Shown piece after piece: positions 1 through 11,261 of a DNA stretch of 64,000 nt. The stretch spans positions 1 through 64,000 of the forward strand of contig JAANBB010000123.1 of assembly GCA_014621425.1 (NCBI GenBank). The letters are read 5' to 3'. The DNA is from Cylindrodendrum hubeiense. Taxonomy: Eukaryota > Ascomycota > Sordariomycetes > Hypocreales > Nectriaceae. Each line of letters begins with the position of its first letter. The first letter of the stretch is position 1. The translations under genes and the position numbers were made by a program. A model generated the notes under the pieces. That model was not told the origin of the DNA. It searched no databases and was given only the letters and a program-made list of their open reading frames with translations.

Positions 1-1933
1 AGTCCTTGGCAGTTCTCTTCTCAAAGCCAGTCTGGATCTACGCGGAGCAACTCCCACCCAGACGCCATGAGTTGGTCGACCGATGTTCGAGGCCCTCCCC
101 AGTCTCAGGTGGGATTATGGGCGGAGGGCATACACCCAGATCAGCTGTCTGATGGTCTACCACGGTTTCGTGGTCTCGAACAGGTCCTATCGCCCCTAAG
201 CGATCCCGAAATGCAAGCTCCATCCTCCTCGTGGACCAGCATTACAGGCGACAATAATTTAGTCCAGCACCTCCTCGCCCTCTACTTCTGTTGGGAGTAT
301 CCCACATTCGCATCCCTAAGCAAGGAACACTTTCTACAAGACTTCCAGGAGGGTCGACACCGCTACTGCTCGCCGATATTAATCAACGCCCTCCTTGCGT
401 TGGGGTGTCGCTTCTCAACACAACCCATGACACGAGCAAACCCAAACGACCCCTACTCATCTGGTGATCATTTCTTCAAAGAGTCGCAACGACTCTTCCA
501 CCAGGAGACGGATCATCATACCCTAACCACGATTCAGGCACTTGGAATCATGTCGATCCGAGAAGCCAGCTGCGGTCGAGACTCGGAGAGTTGGTACTAC
601 GCAGGCCAAAGCATCCGGCTGGCAATTGAGATGGGCCTGCATCGCATTCAGGATGAAGGAGATGAGGATGAGTTGGCTGTACAAGCTGCGACATTCTGGG
701 GGGCTTTTGCATTAGACCAGTGAGTCCATGATCCCTTGACATGTATAGTCCCCTTTTCTGACCGTTCTGCCACCAGCGCTTGGTCTCTCGCTACTGGCTC
801 GCTGCCACAATGTTCCTGCTTTCCTCATCTGCCACCCAAGCCTGCCATAATAAGTGACATCGAAGCGTCTCTTTGGGTGCCCTATACCGACGATGGTGAA
901 CCTTGAGATGCCCTCCATTTACTTAAGAGTGCAACTAACGGAGTGCAGGTGCTCCCTTGCAGCGCTCTTGCGAGCAGCCGTCTAATGTACGCTCAGTGTA
1001 CAAATGTTTTTGCGAACTCAGCGAGCTGGTCCACCAGTCTCTCTATATTCTCCATTCACCAGGACGGCCTCTGACAGCGAGGGATCTTTTGAGTATTTAC
1101 ACGCAATATCTGAACTGGTACGATCGAATACCGGAGGTTTTGCGGCTGGGGCACAACTTTACCCCCGCCGTGTTGTTTGCCCAGTAAGTTCATTGCCTTC
1201 TTTCCAGGTGTTCTATCGAGTCCACGAGACACTAACTTCATGAAGCATGTACTATCACTTTGCCATTTTACTCCTATTCCGGCCGCTGATCAAGCTGCGG
1301 ATCATCGGCTCCAAGGTATCGCCACGAGATGTCTGCTCGCAGGCTGCTGACGCCATTCAAGGCCTGTTGAAATCATACTCGCAGCTGTATACGTTGCGTA
1401 GGACCCCATCCTTCGTACCATATTTCGTCTTGACGTCGGCCATCATGCACCTAGCCATTGGTGCCGCCAACATTGAGTCCAGTTCAGATGTATCCACTCC
1501 CGATAGGATGGAGGCGGCCGCCAAATTCGACCCTCATGTGAAAGAGGCCATCCGCCAGGGCATAGCGGACCTCACCGAGATGGCGCCTTGTCATCACTTT
1601 GCCGAACAGGCACTCAACATCCTACGCTACCTTGCCCAGAAATGGGACATCGAGGTTGATATAAAGGGCGACACGCTCACCCAGGAAGAGTACGATAGGC
1701 TGGTGAAGCCAAACACAGGCAGCCTCAACTTCTTTGCCCCAAATTTGCGGGAAGGGGATATATTATGCAATTGGGGAACCGGCAAGGTCCTGGCTGGCGG
1801 TGATGAGACGCCCTCCGTTCCTAAGACGGCGGATAGCATGGAGAATCCTCTATTCTGGCCGTTTCCAATGCAAGGACGGCCAATTCTCCCGAGTGGTAAG
1901 GAGTTGGAAGAGGCTGGCTTTGCAATTTTTTAA
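1..1933 (+). CDS. NirA-like fungal transcription factor, C-terminal part (5' end outside window)
   Basis: Regulatory region of a Zn2Cys6-family nuclear transcription factor. The frame is open from base 1, so the gene begins upstream and the DNA-binding cluster is not in the window. Exons by phase-checked GT/AG sites are <1-719, 777-895, 949-1183 and 1246-1933, with introns of 57, 53 and 62 nt. The joined protein reads through the typical fungal_trans (middle homology) domain: a CWEYPTF segment near the start, then WYYAGQSIRLAIEMGLHR, then WSLATGSLP across the first intron, VPYTDDG at the second, and HMYYHFAILLLFRP across the third. These motifs are those commonly annotated as nitrogen assimilation factor nirA. 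Many paralogues share this domain, so a nitrate role is not implied. Family call is firm; specific function is unknown. Confidence 0.85.
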
Positions 1934-2882
1934 TACACGCACTTTTCGGAAATGCCAAAGCCAACCTCTGGGTCCACAGGGGTCGGGGCATGCAACACAG
2001 CAGAAGCGGCGGCTGAACTTCTGAGTGAGGAGCATCCTCCTTAGAATGTACTAGCAGACAGGTCAGGTGCCTCAAGAGTTCTGAGTAGGGAGTGCATCAA
2101 ATTGCCTCTCAAGATACTCTAGGAGTTTACTCCATTCGGGGACATCTCTAAGACATCGAAAAAGGGAGAGAAACGAAGTGGTCTGCTGGTTTGTCACGCT
2201 CGTGAAGCATTTCGCCTCGGAGCTTGAAGGGGTGATTTACAAAGAAACAAAAACATGGGTGTCATATAGTTATAGTATACGAATAATCATTGTTCACACC
2301 ATTCTAATGTCTTGTGTACGCCTGAGTTCAAGGCATATTTGTCTAATTGATTGAATACGTAGGTAGTTAATCGCGATACCATAATTGCAGAGTCGTACTG
2401 AGAACAGATATCTTACCGTGACGTAGTGTGTATTGTAAAAAGGCTACGGCGCAAGCAAGAAGCATCCGAGTCAATTTAAAGACAAAGAAATGTATAAACT
2501 CACATAGAAGTTAAAAGGAACCCCCTGATACAATATCAAGGCGACTGTGGTAAGATTGAGCAACCTTCGTGGTGGACACGCTGGTATAGGGTAGTCAAAA
2601 AGCTAAGGTGTGGTGTGTAGAGTAGTGCCTGAGGCATAGTAAACATCCCGAGCTCACCAGCCGTGACGTGCCTCGGCACTCACGAGGGCATGAACGAGCT
2701 CCCTAGAACGTAATATCCGACCATCAAATTGCCATCATCATCACCAACACCACCACCGTCGCCTCATCCTCACGAGACTCGCGTCATGCTGCTGGCTGAG
2801 CATCGCCAACCGACGCCGCATTTAGACGATTGAGAAGCGCCCGCTTCTTCCCCACGGCCCTCGGGAGGCGCATTGTGACGTT
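1934..2882. other. Intergenic, no gene seen; AT-richer stretch
   Basis: This region lies between the NirA-like gene and PEX16, both on the plus strand, so it should hold the terminator of the first and promoter of the second. Bases about 2200-2560 are visibly AT-richer than flanking coding DNA. The last ~180 bases are rich in CAT/CAC triplets. No open frame with family motifs was found. Confidence 0.6.
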
Positions 2883-4187
2883 ATGGCTTCATCCTCGACG
2901 AACCGGCCGGCGGCTGCCTCGACCTCCAAACCGAAACCAAAACAAAAAGCATCGATCGGCAGCATCCTGTCGATGCCGCCACAATGGCTGTCAATGTACG
3001 AGGAGTTCATTACCAAGAACGCTGGTCAGGTGTCGCAAATTGAGAGCGCCCTGCGAAGCTTGACGTACATTATCCCAGGTGAGTAGGCTCTGCGGGAGCT
3101 CAACGTGCCCGGTCCTGGTTCCGGGTGTACGGAAAGGAACAATGTTAAGAAGAATTACCTCTAATACGATATGCTGCATCTAGGCCGCTTCCGCGACGCC
3201 GAAATCGCGTCCGAGTCGATCCATTCCGGCGTGCAGCTCCTCTCCCTATACCATGATACGCTACTCCAGAAAGCCCTCGCGCGGCTGCCCATCACATCTA
3301 TTCCCTCGGCGCACGCGCGATACACCCGCTACTGGAGCCAGAAGAGCAGCGCCTACCGTCGGATAGCCATGCTGCTACAGATGGTCATCTACACCGAGAT
3401 GCTATGGGAGATGTCCGCTAAGCGCCGGGGTGGTGAGCGCTCCCGATGGAAGGTGGTGGTGATTCTGGAAGCTATCAAGGCGTTTTGCCGACTGCTTCTG
3501 ATGCGTATTACGAGGTCACGGCCCTTGGTCTCGCCCGTGTTGCCGGAACGGGAACCCATCCCCGAGACAAAGACTCCCGAAGATGATGAGGAGGCGCTCG
3601 CATTCCGCAGCGAGAGTGAGCTGATGGACGACGTTTCGGCAGATGGCTCCCTATCTGAGGATGGTGGGACGCAGACGCTGAAACCGCCGCACGAACGCGA
3701 GTGGGCCATGCCGAGGACGGGCATGAGCCTGCCATCTCTCCCGGTTGCCGGCGACATCAGCTCGTATCTGCTGGGTCGCGTCCTTACGGCTGATGACATC
3801 AAGCCAGCGACCAAGCTTCTTAACCAACTACAGGGGAGCGGCCACGGGGCCGAGATGCTGCACATCCTGGCGCCGTTGGTCTACGCGATCGCCATGGCGC
3901 GAAGCAAAAATAAGAAGTCCTGGACGCCCTGGATGATTGGGCTGGCAGTTGAATACGCGGCTCGGCAGCTGCGGGACCGCGGATTGCGTACCACATCATT
4001 AGAACGCGACGAATGGAACAAGCGCGGATGGTCGATGGCCTGGTGGGCGATGCGGGGAGCCTGCTACGAAAACGTTACCAAGGGCGTCGTTGGTGGCGTC
4101 AGCAAACGGATGCCAGGGTTCATTACCGGGATCCTCGAAGACTACGAGTATCTCTGGGAGAACTACTACTTCAGCACGAGTGCGTAA
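2883..4187 (+). CDS. PEX16: Peroxin-16 (peroxisomal membrane biogenesis protein)
   Basis: PEX16 is an integral peroxisomal membrane protein needed for peroxisome membrane assembly and, in some fungi, for peroxisome number and Woronin body formation. Exons are 2883-3078 and 3184-4187 with a 105-nt intron (phase 1), giving 399 aa. The N-terminal part has the family-like MYEEFITKNAGQVSQIESAL segment and, after the intron, GRFRDAEIASES and a long helical region with LLQMVIYTEMLWEM. An acidic low-complexity linker (about residues 165-210) precedes a conserved C-terminal half with RDRGLRTTSLERDEWNKRG. Length is close to fungal PEX16. The chosen ATG is the first in frame, just after a pyrimidine/CAT-rich leader. 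The start of the second exon is fixed by restoring GRFRD in frame. Confidence 0.93.
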
Positions 4188-5810
4188 GGCGACGCCTACG
4201 CGACGCCATTGGGTGTTCCATCTGGGAGGGCGACCCTGCAGTAGATGGGTACGGGACTGGAGCAGTTTTTGTCGGGTTGATGGTCCTTCTTCTTTCTTTT
4301 GTGGGTATGTGTGTGGAATACGCGGCCGTGCGATGTCCTCAGGGTGGGCTCGCAACGGTAATCGGCGAGATCATGATGGAGTTTTGGGTCAGTGATAGAT
4401 GTTCTGGAGGCGTCAGCACGGACGCGCGGGTGAGCCAGGGCTAGTCACCAAACGGAAACTTCAAACGCGAAGGGGCCGCTACGAGTGTGGCAGTGCTCGG
4501 CCGAGAACACCTCAGCTCGCGTATGCCGGGCGTGCCTGGTGCCTTGTGCGAGCAATCTTGGCGACAAAAGAGTTCGACGGCGTTGGAAAGGGACGATCAT
4601 CTAGGAACATGGAACATTGAACATGCACTGGTCCCTGGCATGGTGCGGGTGAGTGCACGGGGCTGGGCTCCTGAGCAGGGGCCGAGAGGGCCGGAGGTTT
4701 GACGTTCAGCACATGCACAGCACGCACAGCAAGCACAGCACCAGCCAGGGCTACGAGAGAGCCGCAGATGGGAAGTTGGAGGAGCACTCGGTGGGCTGTT
4801 GTCCAACATGGGATGTGACGTGCAGCGCCATGGTGTTGGGACCGGCCGGTTCGTCTCTGCCCCCCCCCTACAAATATCCTCCGAGACATTTTCTGTCCCA
4901 AAGAGGCACACATCGGCAACGGGAATCGGGGGTGGGGATCGATGCGGACCCGGTTGGATTGTTTCCAGACCTTCTTCAGCATGCAGGGAGCCTTTTCTTC
5001 AAGCTTTAGTCTAGGGGCAGGCCGCCAAACAAATCGGAGGATGCGGTTCCCATTGTCTCAGATGGGGGGATTACGACGATCGTCTTGGGCATAGCAGTGG
5101 CGCTACTTTTTCACCCGGCGTTGGTTTTGGTGGAGCTACTATGTTGGTTCTTCACAAATAGGGGATCTTTTGCTCTTGCCACGGTGGGGGAGGACGACGG
5201 AGATACGCACCGGACAAAGAACAAGGCAAGCCATTGCCGAGTCGAAAAAAAGCGAGGTTGAAACATAATCATTCAGCTGTGCGGAGCGAACACGAGGAGA
5301 AGATTCGGGACGGCCCAGAAAGTGGAGATGCCAGTGCAAGTGCAAGTGGGCGAAACAGAAACAGCGGGAACAGGAACGGCAATGACGGGAGGACACGGAG
5401 GGCGAAGAAGAGACGGGGATGGAAACAAGGCCGAAGAGAGAGGAAGTGCGTGCATAAGAGAGCATTGCCGGTAAGGCAGCAGAAGCAATGCTCAAGAAAC
5501 AAACCAACGCAAACGACTGGAGCAAGAACACATAATGAACACGCATATAACATCCACGGCTCATTTTCCTTTTTTCTTATTGTTTTTTTCTTTCTCTCAA
5601 TCAATTTAACTTTGCATTGTACAGTAGCTATTATTATCATTCTTGTTAATACAAAAATAATGTTGAAAAATGGTGCAACAAAGACGAGGCGCCAATGATG
5701 TACAAGTTAGATTATGCGCGCCTCGGATCGTAGTACCTCCCGGCGTACAGGCTGCGGTACGAGTGCTCAGTGTCTTGGATAAAAATGACTTCATTTATCG
5801 CAGAGCCTAA

Positions 5811-5845
5811 CGCCCAGTCAGCCCCAATTTGGCTCTAACTGGGCG
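5811..5845. repeat. Interrupted inverted repeat (potential hairpin)
   Basis: Left arm CGCCCAGT (5811-5818) pairs perfectly with ACTGGGCG (5838-5845). Inside it, AGCC (5820-5823) pairs with GGCT (5831-5834) around a short AT-rich loop. The two stacked stems make a stable hairpin. It sits in the gene-poor region downstream of PEX16. It could be an RNA structure, a terminator-like element or a remnant of a transposon end; I see no target-site duplication to decide. Confidence 0.6.
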
Positions 5846-7264
5846 ACTATGCCGGAAATAGACTGCTCATCGCGCCTTTGGCCCGTCCGAGTGGCTCGGG
5901 CTCACATGGCAACGCAACACAAGGCAACGCAATGCAACAACGCGCAACTCACTCTATCGAGTGGCAAGAGGGTCAGGAGTTTCGTTAGTCGCCCCCCCCC
6001 GGCGGGGCCAGGAAGGGGGAGGGATTCATTCCCATGGGCAGTTCTCGTGAGCGCGGGATGCAACGCTGAGAGAAAAAAAAGACGCAATGACGAAGCATGG
6101 AGTGCGACCAACAAAGGGAAAGTCGCGAGAGAAGCAGTACGCAGTGTATCCGCATACCCGATACACTTGATCTGCATTCTGCGTCACGTTAGGGGCCGTC
6201 ACAGAAGCCCCCGGCAAACCCGACAATCAGTCAATATAGCGGCGCAATCAATCCATGACTTGAAAGGCTTCATCAAGCGCCATCCGGCAGCCGGCATCGT
6301 CATCGTCAGTGTCTTGCATCTGGGTCTGTGTGTGTGGTTCCTGGCGGCAAAACTGGAGAAGGGAATATATTAGTTGACGAACGGGTGGATGCGCGGGCTG
6401 AAGGTGAAGACAAGAGGCGTGAGCCTACGAGCGAGTTGAAATTGAGCCGTGCGCCCTGTCGCCTTCTCGAACACTGGGCGAGGTCGGCAAGGGTAGGCTT
6501 GTGCAAGGTGCAGAAGCACGGGAGAGAGATACGAAATGACAATTTCACAGAGGACTGGCTCGGGGGCCTTGGGGGACCAATGGAGGGGCGCGATGTGCGC
6601 AGGGATTAGGGGGTGGATGTGATTGTGAGTGGCCCCCGGGATTTGTGCTCTGCTGCCCCGGTTGGAGGCAGTTCTGGTTTCCCTGCCGGTCTCTCTCGGT
6701 GCCGAGATTTACAGTGTGCTGCACAATTGCGGCATGGTATGTGTTATGTAGCAAACATGGAGGATTGGGGTTGGGGGAGGAGGCGGTCATGGTCCTGATG
6801 CGGCATCCTTATGCGGCGGCCTGATGCGGCGGATGAGATTGAGGAATACGCCCGCACAAAGAGAGAGGATGATCTCATCCGGGTGGGCTTGGGCTTGAGT
6901 TGTTGGTGCCGGGGTGGAAACGTGGGAAGACGATGGAGCAGATGGCTGATGAATGGCGATGGGTTAGGGCCCCCGGGGTGTGGTTCCTGGCGCGCCCTGG
7001 GATCTTGGGTCTAAGACCAACAGAGCCAAGTCTAGGCTGTGTCCATGTTGGCCGAGAGCTAGGCTGCTACGGGGTACATCGCACAGAAGCTCGGGGACAA
7101 TTTTGATGACGCTGCTGGCTGACATATATGATGATGCTGACGATGATGATGCTGAGACAGACAGGTCACGCGGATCATAACGGTGGGGGGCTATAGACAA
7201 ATCTCCGGGTTGGGGCAAGACAGAGGGTGAGATGGCGATTGACAGCTGTAAGAACAAGGGGGAA

Positions 7265-7436
7265 GCAGTGGGCGATGCAGTGGGCGATGCAGAGAGAGAG
7301 GTGCAGAGAGGTGCAGAGAGCCAGGCGCGGAGGGAAAGACACGCAGATGTGCCCGCAGGTGCCGACAACGCAGCACACAGCACGCAGCACACAGCTCACA
7401 GCACACCTGCAGACACGCAGACACCACACAGCGCGC
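7265..7436. repeat. GCA/CACAG-rich low-complexity repeats
   Basis: Two adjoining blocks: imperfect copies of GCAGTGGGCGAT and GTGCAGAGAG at 7265-7320, and CAGCACACAG/CACGCAG units at about 7371-7436. Simple expanded sequence with no coding periodicity that I can support. Confidence 0.6.
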
Positions 7437-10400
7437 AGGTCGTTGGCTGGACGGATGGATAGACATGGCGAGTGGGTGTATGGCGGGGCGCTCTCTCTGG
7501 TCCTCGGGTCAGCCTGTGAAAAAGCCATGATCCATTAGCCAGGGGGAACAGACTCCCAGAGAGGGGGGGGGGGCACACTGGCAACTGGTACAGAGGGTAC
7601 AGAGGGGGACAGAGGGGAACACAAGCCTCGCGCCCAGGGCCCAGAGACACCGAGGGCGACCCGGCAGATCTATCTCCTGGATTCAAGTGGGTTCGGTGGG
7701 CTCAGGGTGGAATAACGGCCGCCACTGGCCACGGGACACGGACAGAACCCACGGCATCCCGCTTAGCAAGCCAACCAGAGGCCGCGCTGCAAGCCCAGTG
7801 CAGACCCGGTGCAAGTCGAGCCAAGTCGAGCCAAGACTTGGGCCTAGCCCATGGCCCCAGAGCTCTCCTTTAGCTTCGCCAGGCCCCTGTCGCCGGTCCC
7901 TGGGGCATGCTCTTTTGCCCTTTTGCCCTTTTGCACCCTGCTCCCAGGACCCGGAGGGGACGCAGAGGAGACACAGAAGGACCAGAGTTGAGAAAATCAT
8001 AAGATGACGGCAAGATTTAGCGTCACACTCCCGGCCGGGACACCGCGCCGTGATTGGCGGGAACTCACGGCCGCCCTCTGGCCCCGTTTCGAAACGCTGG
8101 GCTCGGGGTTGTGGGACGCGTTGCGCGAGAGCCCCAGCGAGCCCAGCGAACCCAGTGCGCCCAGCGACACAGACACCCTCTTCTATGGTGGTGTGGCCCT
8201 GGTTGATTTTGTTTCAGGTACGCCTGTTCCTGTTGCAACGGGAGAGGCAGAGCTGCCAGAGACCACCCAAAAAAGACAAAGGCTGGACACTTTCATGGAC
8301 GTGCGTATCCGTAACCGATGACAGGATGACGGGAGAGGAAAGAGAAACTCGGTAAACCAAACAGAAAAAAGAACGCACAGAGAACAGAAGGATGATGACC
8401 AGTCAATCAGTCAGTCGGTGTGAGAGCAAGGGGGACAAAGAACCTCCGTGGGAGTCTGGGTTTACTTCCGTCCGTCATTGCGTACACGCCCCCCCTTATT
8501 TCCTTGGTGTGTTGATTTTGTTTTGTTTTCCACCGACACACATAGTATGCTTCCCGACAGGCTTCGGAAGTTAGGAGAAATGAAGATTAATAAACACCAG
8601 TGATATAGAAACAGCGCGCGGCAGAGGCCGAATGCAGAAAACAGAAAAAAAGTGACGTGATGTCACGGCGGCCCACGGCGAACCAGACCCTCCCAGCTCC
8701 AGCGAGAGACAGTCAACAACCCACTTATCCACGGAACAGACCGACGCCGAAAGGGCTAGAGAGGGGGAGCTACTCCAAGCCCCCAAAGCCACCGGCCCAT
8801 GGCATGGGGTTCGGAGGGCGAATGGAGTGTACCCAGAGCGAGGCCGAGGGAGCGGGAGCGCACTGAATGACCTCAGGTCCAGCAGGGCAGGGGTGTAATC
8901 TGTGTCAGTGTCTGTGATGGTGATGGGCAACGGGGGGGGGAGCGACGATGATGACAATCGAATCGACTGGGGACGGGCGAGCCTAGCCAGCAGCCACTTA
9001 AGCTTGGCCCCCTCTTTGCTGCTGCAGCGCAGCGTCCGCCGCTCTGGTTCCCTAATCGAAACACAAAACGGGCTGCTCGTCTTTGCCTCGTGCAGCAGCA
9101 GCCATCGCACTCGGTCCAGTATGACGCGCTTTTGGAAAGCCAGGCCCCAGTTGCGATGCCGCGCCCCCGCCGCCCATTTTGCCTGCGTGTCTCTGATCCC
9201 GGGCGAAATCCCAGCCCCAGTCATGGACCCTAAAAGTAAAAGGGGACCCATTTCGCTCTGTTGCGCACCCAGGGATTAAGACCCGGTCACCTATGCGCGG
9301 GCGTGGGTATCCTTGCTCTGCCTTGAATCTTGTTGGATGCCATGGCGAGGGGGAGCGGAGGAGGAGGAGGAGTAGGAAGAGTAGGCTTGCCCTGGGAGGT
9401 ACCAAATAGGTAATTGCTGCGTGCTGCCTGCGTAGGTCCGAGCGTGTAAAAGAGCGACAGTGCAGTGCGTCGTTCAGACCCTGTGGTCCCCGTGGTCCCT
9501 GTGGTCTGGATCCACTGGAGGGCGATCCATCCGCAGCCAAAATCCGCCTTTGAATCCATCACGCACAGGCGCTGAGCGAGGCAGCTACCTACAGACACAC
9601 ATAGTCGGGCATAAGGCACAATTGAGCTGCCAGTGGTTGGGGACTTGGCAGACGGGCAGATCGCAACCGGGTGGTTTCCTTTCGCCGCGTCTCTATTCGT
9701 CTACGTCTCCTGAATTGATAATCAACTCGGCCCGACATCATGGCTCTCCAGAGACAACTTCTCACACATCGACGCGGCACCACCCGCCCGTTCGACTTTT
9801 AGTGTCTTAGTCGCTCACTCTCCCCGCTGCAGCCATCTTTCACTCCGCTGCATCGGGCGCTGCGTACGCGACCTACGTATCGCAGCTGCAGGTAATTAAT
9901 TACACGCTCCTCCGCCACCACAACTTCGTCGACTGGAAACATTCAGCCTGTCCGTGTGTTCTACAGCGCGGCCATGGTTCCACAAGCCCCCCCCCGAGCC
10001 ACGGACCGCCAGCAGAGCCCGCCAAACGCGCAACTCGTTCAATTTACTTTTTCAACAACCCCGTATCCTTTTTTTAGGGCACTGCACGTATGCACGTATG
10101 CACGTAGCAAGCCTGTGTAATATAGGAGCGCAACCCCATAACTCGGGCTGCGGCCTGTACCTGACGTGCCAGGTCCGCCCCGGCGGCACGGGGCCTCTGC
10201 AGTAGGGGCGGCGTTGGGCGGGCGGGCCACTCTGCCACTGGACTTGGGTAGGCACTTGTACAGAGGCCGTTGGGGGCGGCGCGGGTGCACCACCGGCCAC
10301 TGATTGTCTGTGTGTTTGCGCGTGCGAAGACAGGTCGGTGGTGGGCAGCGCCGCGGGTGGGCGTCGCCGGGGGACCCAAGTGAGCGAGCAAAGCCAAAAG

Positions 10401-10667
10401 GCCAGCCAAAAGCCCGAGCCACGGGAGGGAAGGAGGCAGGCAGGGAGGCAACCTTCATCGCATTGTCCACGCCCCCCTTCCCGAGAGGAAAGATCTAATT
10501 TTGGTCGGAGAAATATGCCACGCATCTCCTTTTTCATTAAGAACAGGCAGATAGAGGGAAAAGAGTCTGAGCGAGTCCGAGAAAGGGACGTTAGACGGAG
10601 CCGAGAGCAGAGGGCCTTGTTGGCTACGGAGTACGGAGCACGGAGCACGGGGGGCATGGTACTATCT

Positions 10668-10742
10668 TGTCCCTGACCTGTCCCTGGCCTGTCCCTCTGT
10701 CCCTGGTCTGTCCCTCTGTCCCTGGCCTGTCCCTGGCCTGGG
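10668..10742. repeat. Tandem repeat of CTGTCCCTGGC-type units
   Basis: Six or seven imperfect copies of 10-11 nt units (CTGTCCCTGGC, CTGTCCCT) run head to tail here, at the upstream edge of the pyrimidine-rich leader of the C2H2 regulator at 11262. Confidence 0.75.
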
Positions 10743-10769
10743 TATCCCATCCTTGTCCGTGCCTTCACA

Positions 10770-11000
10770 CGCTTGGCGTTCCTTCCTTCCTTTCCACTCC
10801 CACTCCCTCTCGCCCCTTCCTCCTTCCCTCCTCCGCCTCCTCTTCCGCCTGCTCTTTCACTCCTCCCACCCCGTCCCTCGTTTCCCACGCCCACTCCCTC
10901 CCCCAAAGCCTCGCTCTCTATCTACCTCTCCAACTCCTCCCACCCACACTTGACCCTCTCTTCCCTCTCCTTCCCTCCTCCTCCTCTCACACGCTCATAC
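10770..11000 (+). promoter_or_regulatory. Pyrimidine-rich promoter/5' leader tract
   Basis: The plus strand is almost entirely C and T for over 200 bases. CT-rich stretches just upstream of transcription start are a known feature of strongly expressed filamentous-fungal genes. The next start codon downstream on this strand is that of the C2H2 regulator at 11262. Assignment as promoter or leader is an inference; the transcription start is not visible. Confidence 0.5.
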
Positions 11001-11243
11001 AACTACAGCCTTCCGGTCATCACGCACATTCTTTGTGTGTGTTGCCTCCCATCTTCCGTCGTCGTCGGCTCGTCCACACCACACTCGCTTGAAAAAAAAC
11101 ATCTCTTTTGCTTGGACGCAGGCCCGTACGCACGTACACAGCAAACAACAACAACCAAACGCATTCTCGTAAACCCACGCTCGCTCTTGTCTCTCGTTCA
11201 TTCGCTCGCTCTTGTCTTCGTCAGTCGCTTTTTTAACCATCAG

Positions 11244-11252
11244 ATGTGGTGA
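11244..11252 (+). promoter_or_regulatory. Minimal upstream ORF (ATG-TGG-TGA) before the C2H2 regulator
   Basis: An ATG followed by one Trp codon and a stop lies in the leader of the C2H2 regulator. Its stop is 9 nt before the main ATG at 11262. If the leader is transcribed as expected, this two-codon uORF would make main-frame translation depend on leaky scanning or very rapid reinitiation. Confidence 0.5.
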
Positions 11253-11261
11253 GAGCGGGTC

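Larger units (their letters stand above)
4188..11261. other. 7-kb intergenic region without a convincing gene
   Basis: No frame in either strand shows family motifs or consistent splice structure. The region has several low-complexity blocks: CA/GCA-rich repeats at 7265-7436, C and G homopolymers near 4861, 5993, 7564 and 8931, a CTGTCCCTGGC-type tandem repeat at 10668-10742, and a strong pyrimidine-rich tract at about 10770-11000 leading to the C2H2 regulator at 11262. The right-hand part therefore looks like promoter and long 5' leader of that regulator. Long non-coding transcripts cannot be excluded from sequence alone. Confidence 0.5.

Noticed and set aside
5849..6373. 174-codon plus-strand frame ending in a hydrophobic segment
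   Set aside because: The terminal hydrophobic stretch is suggestive, but the first 130 codons look random and there is no promoter or homology signal.
8004..8321. 105-codon plus-strand frame
   Set aside because: Repeated SEPSEPSAPS comes from GAGCCCAGC repeats; no other evidence of a gene.
8571..9251. 226-codon minus-strand frame
   Set aside because: Low-complexity Ser/Pro/Arg composition, no motif, no neighbouring exons.
10052..10906. 284-codon minus-strand frame
   Set aside because: Gly/Arg/Lys repeats arise from the reverse of the CT-rich leader of the C2H2 regulator.
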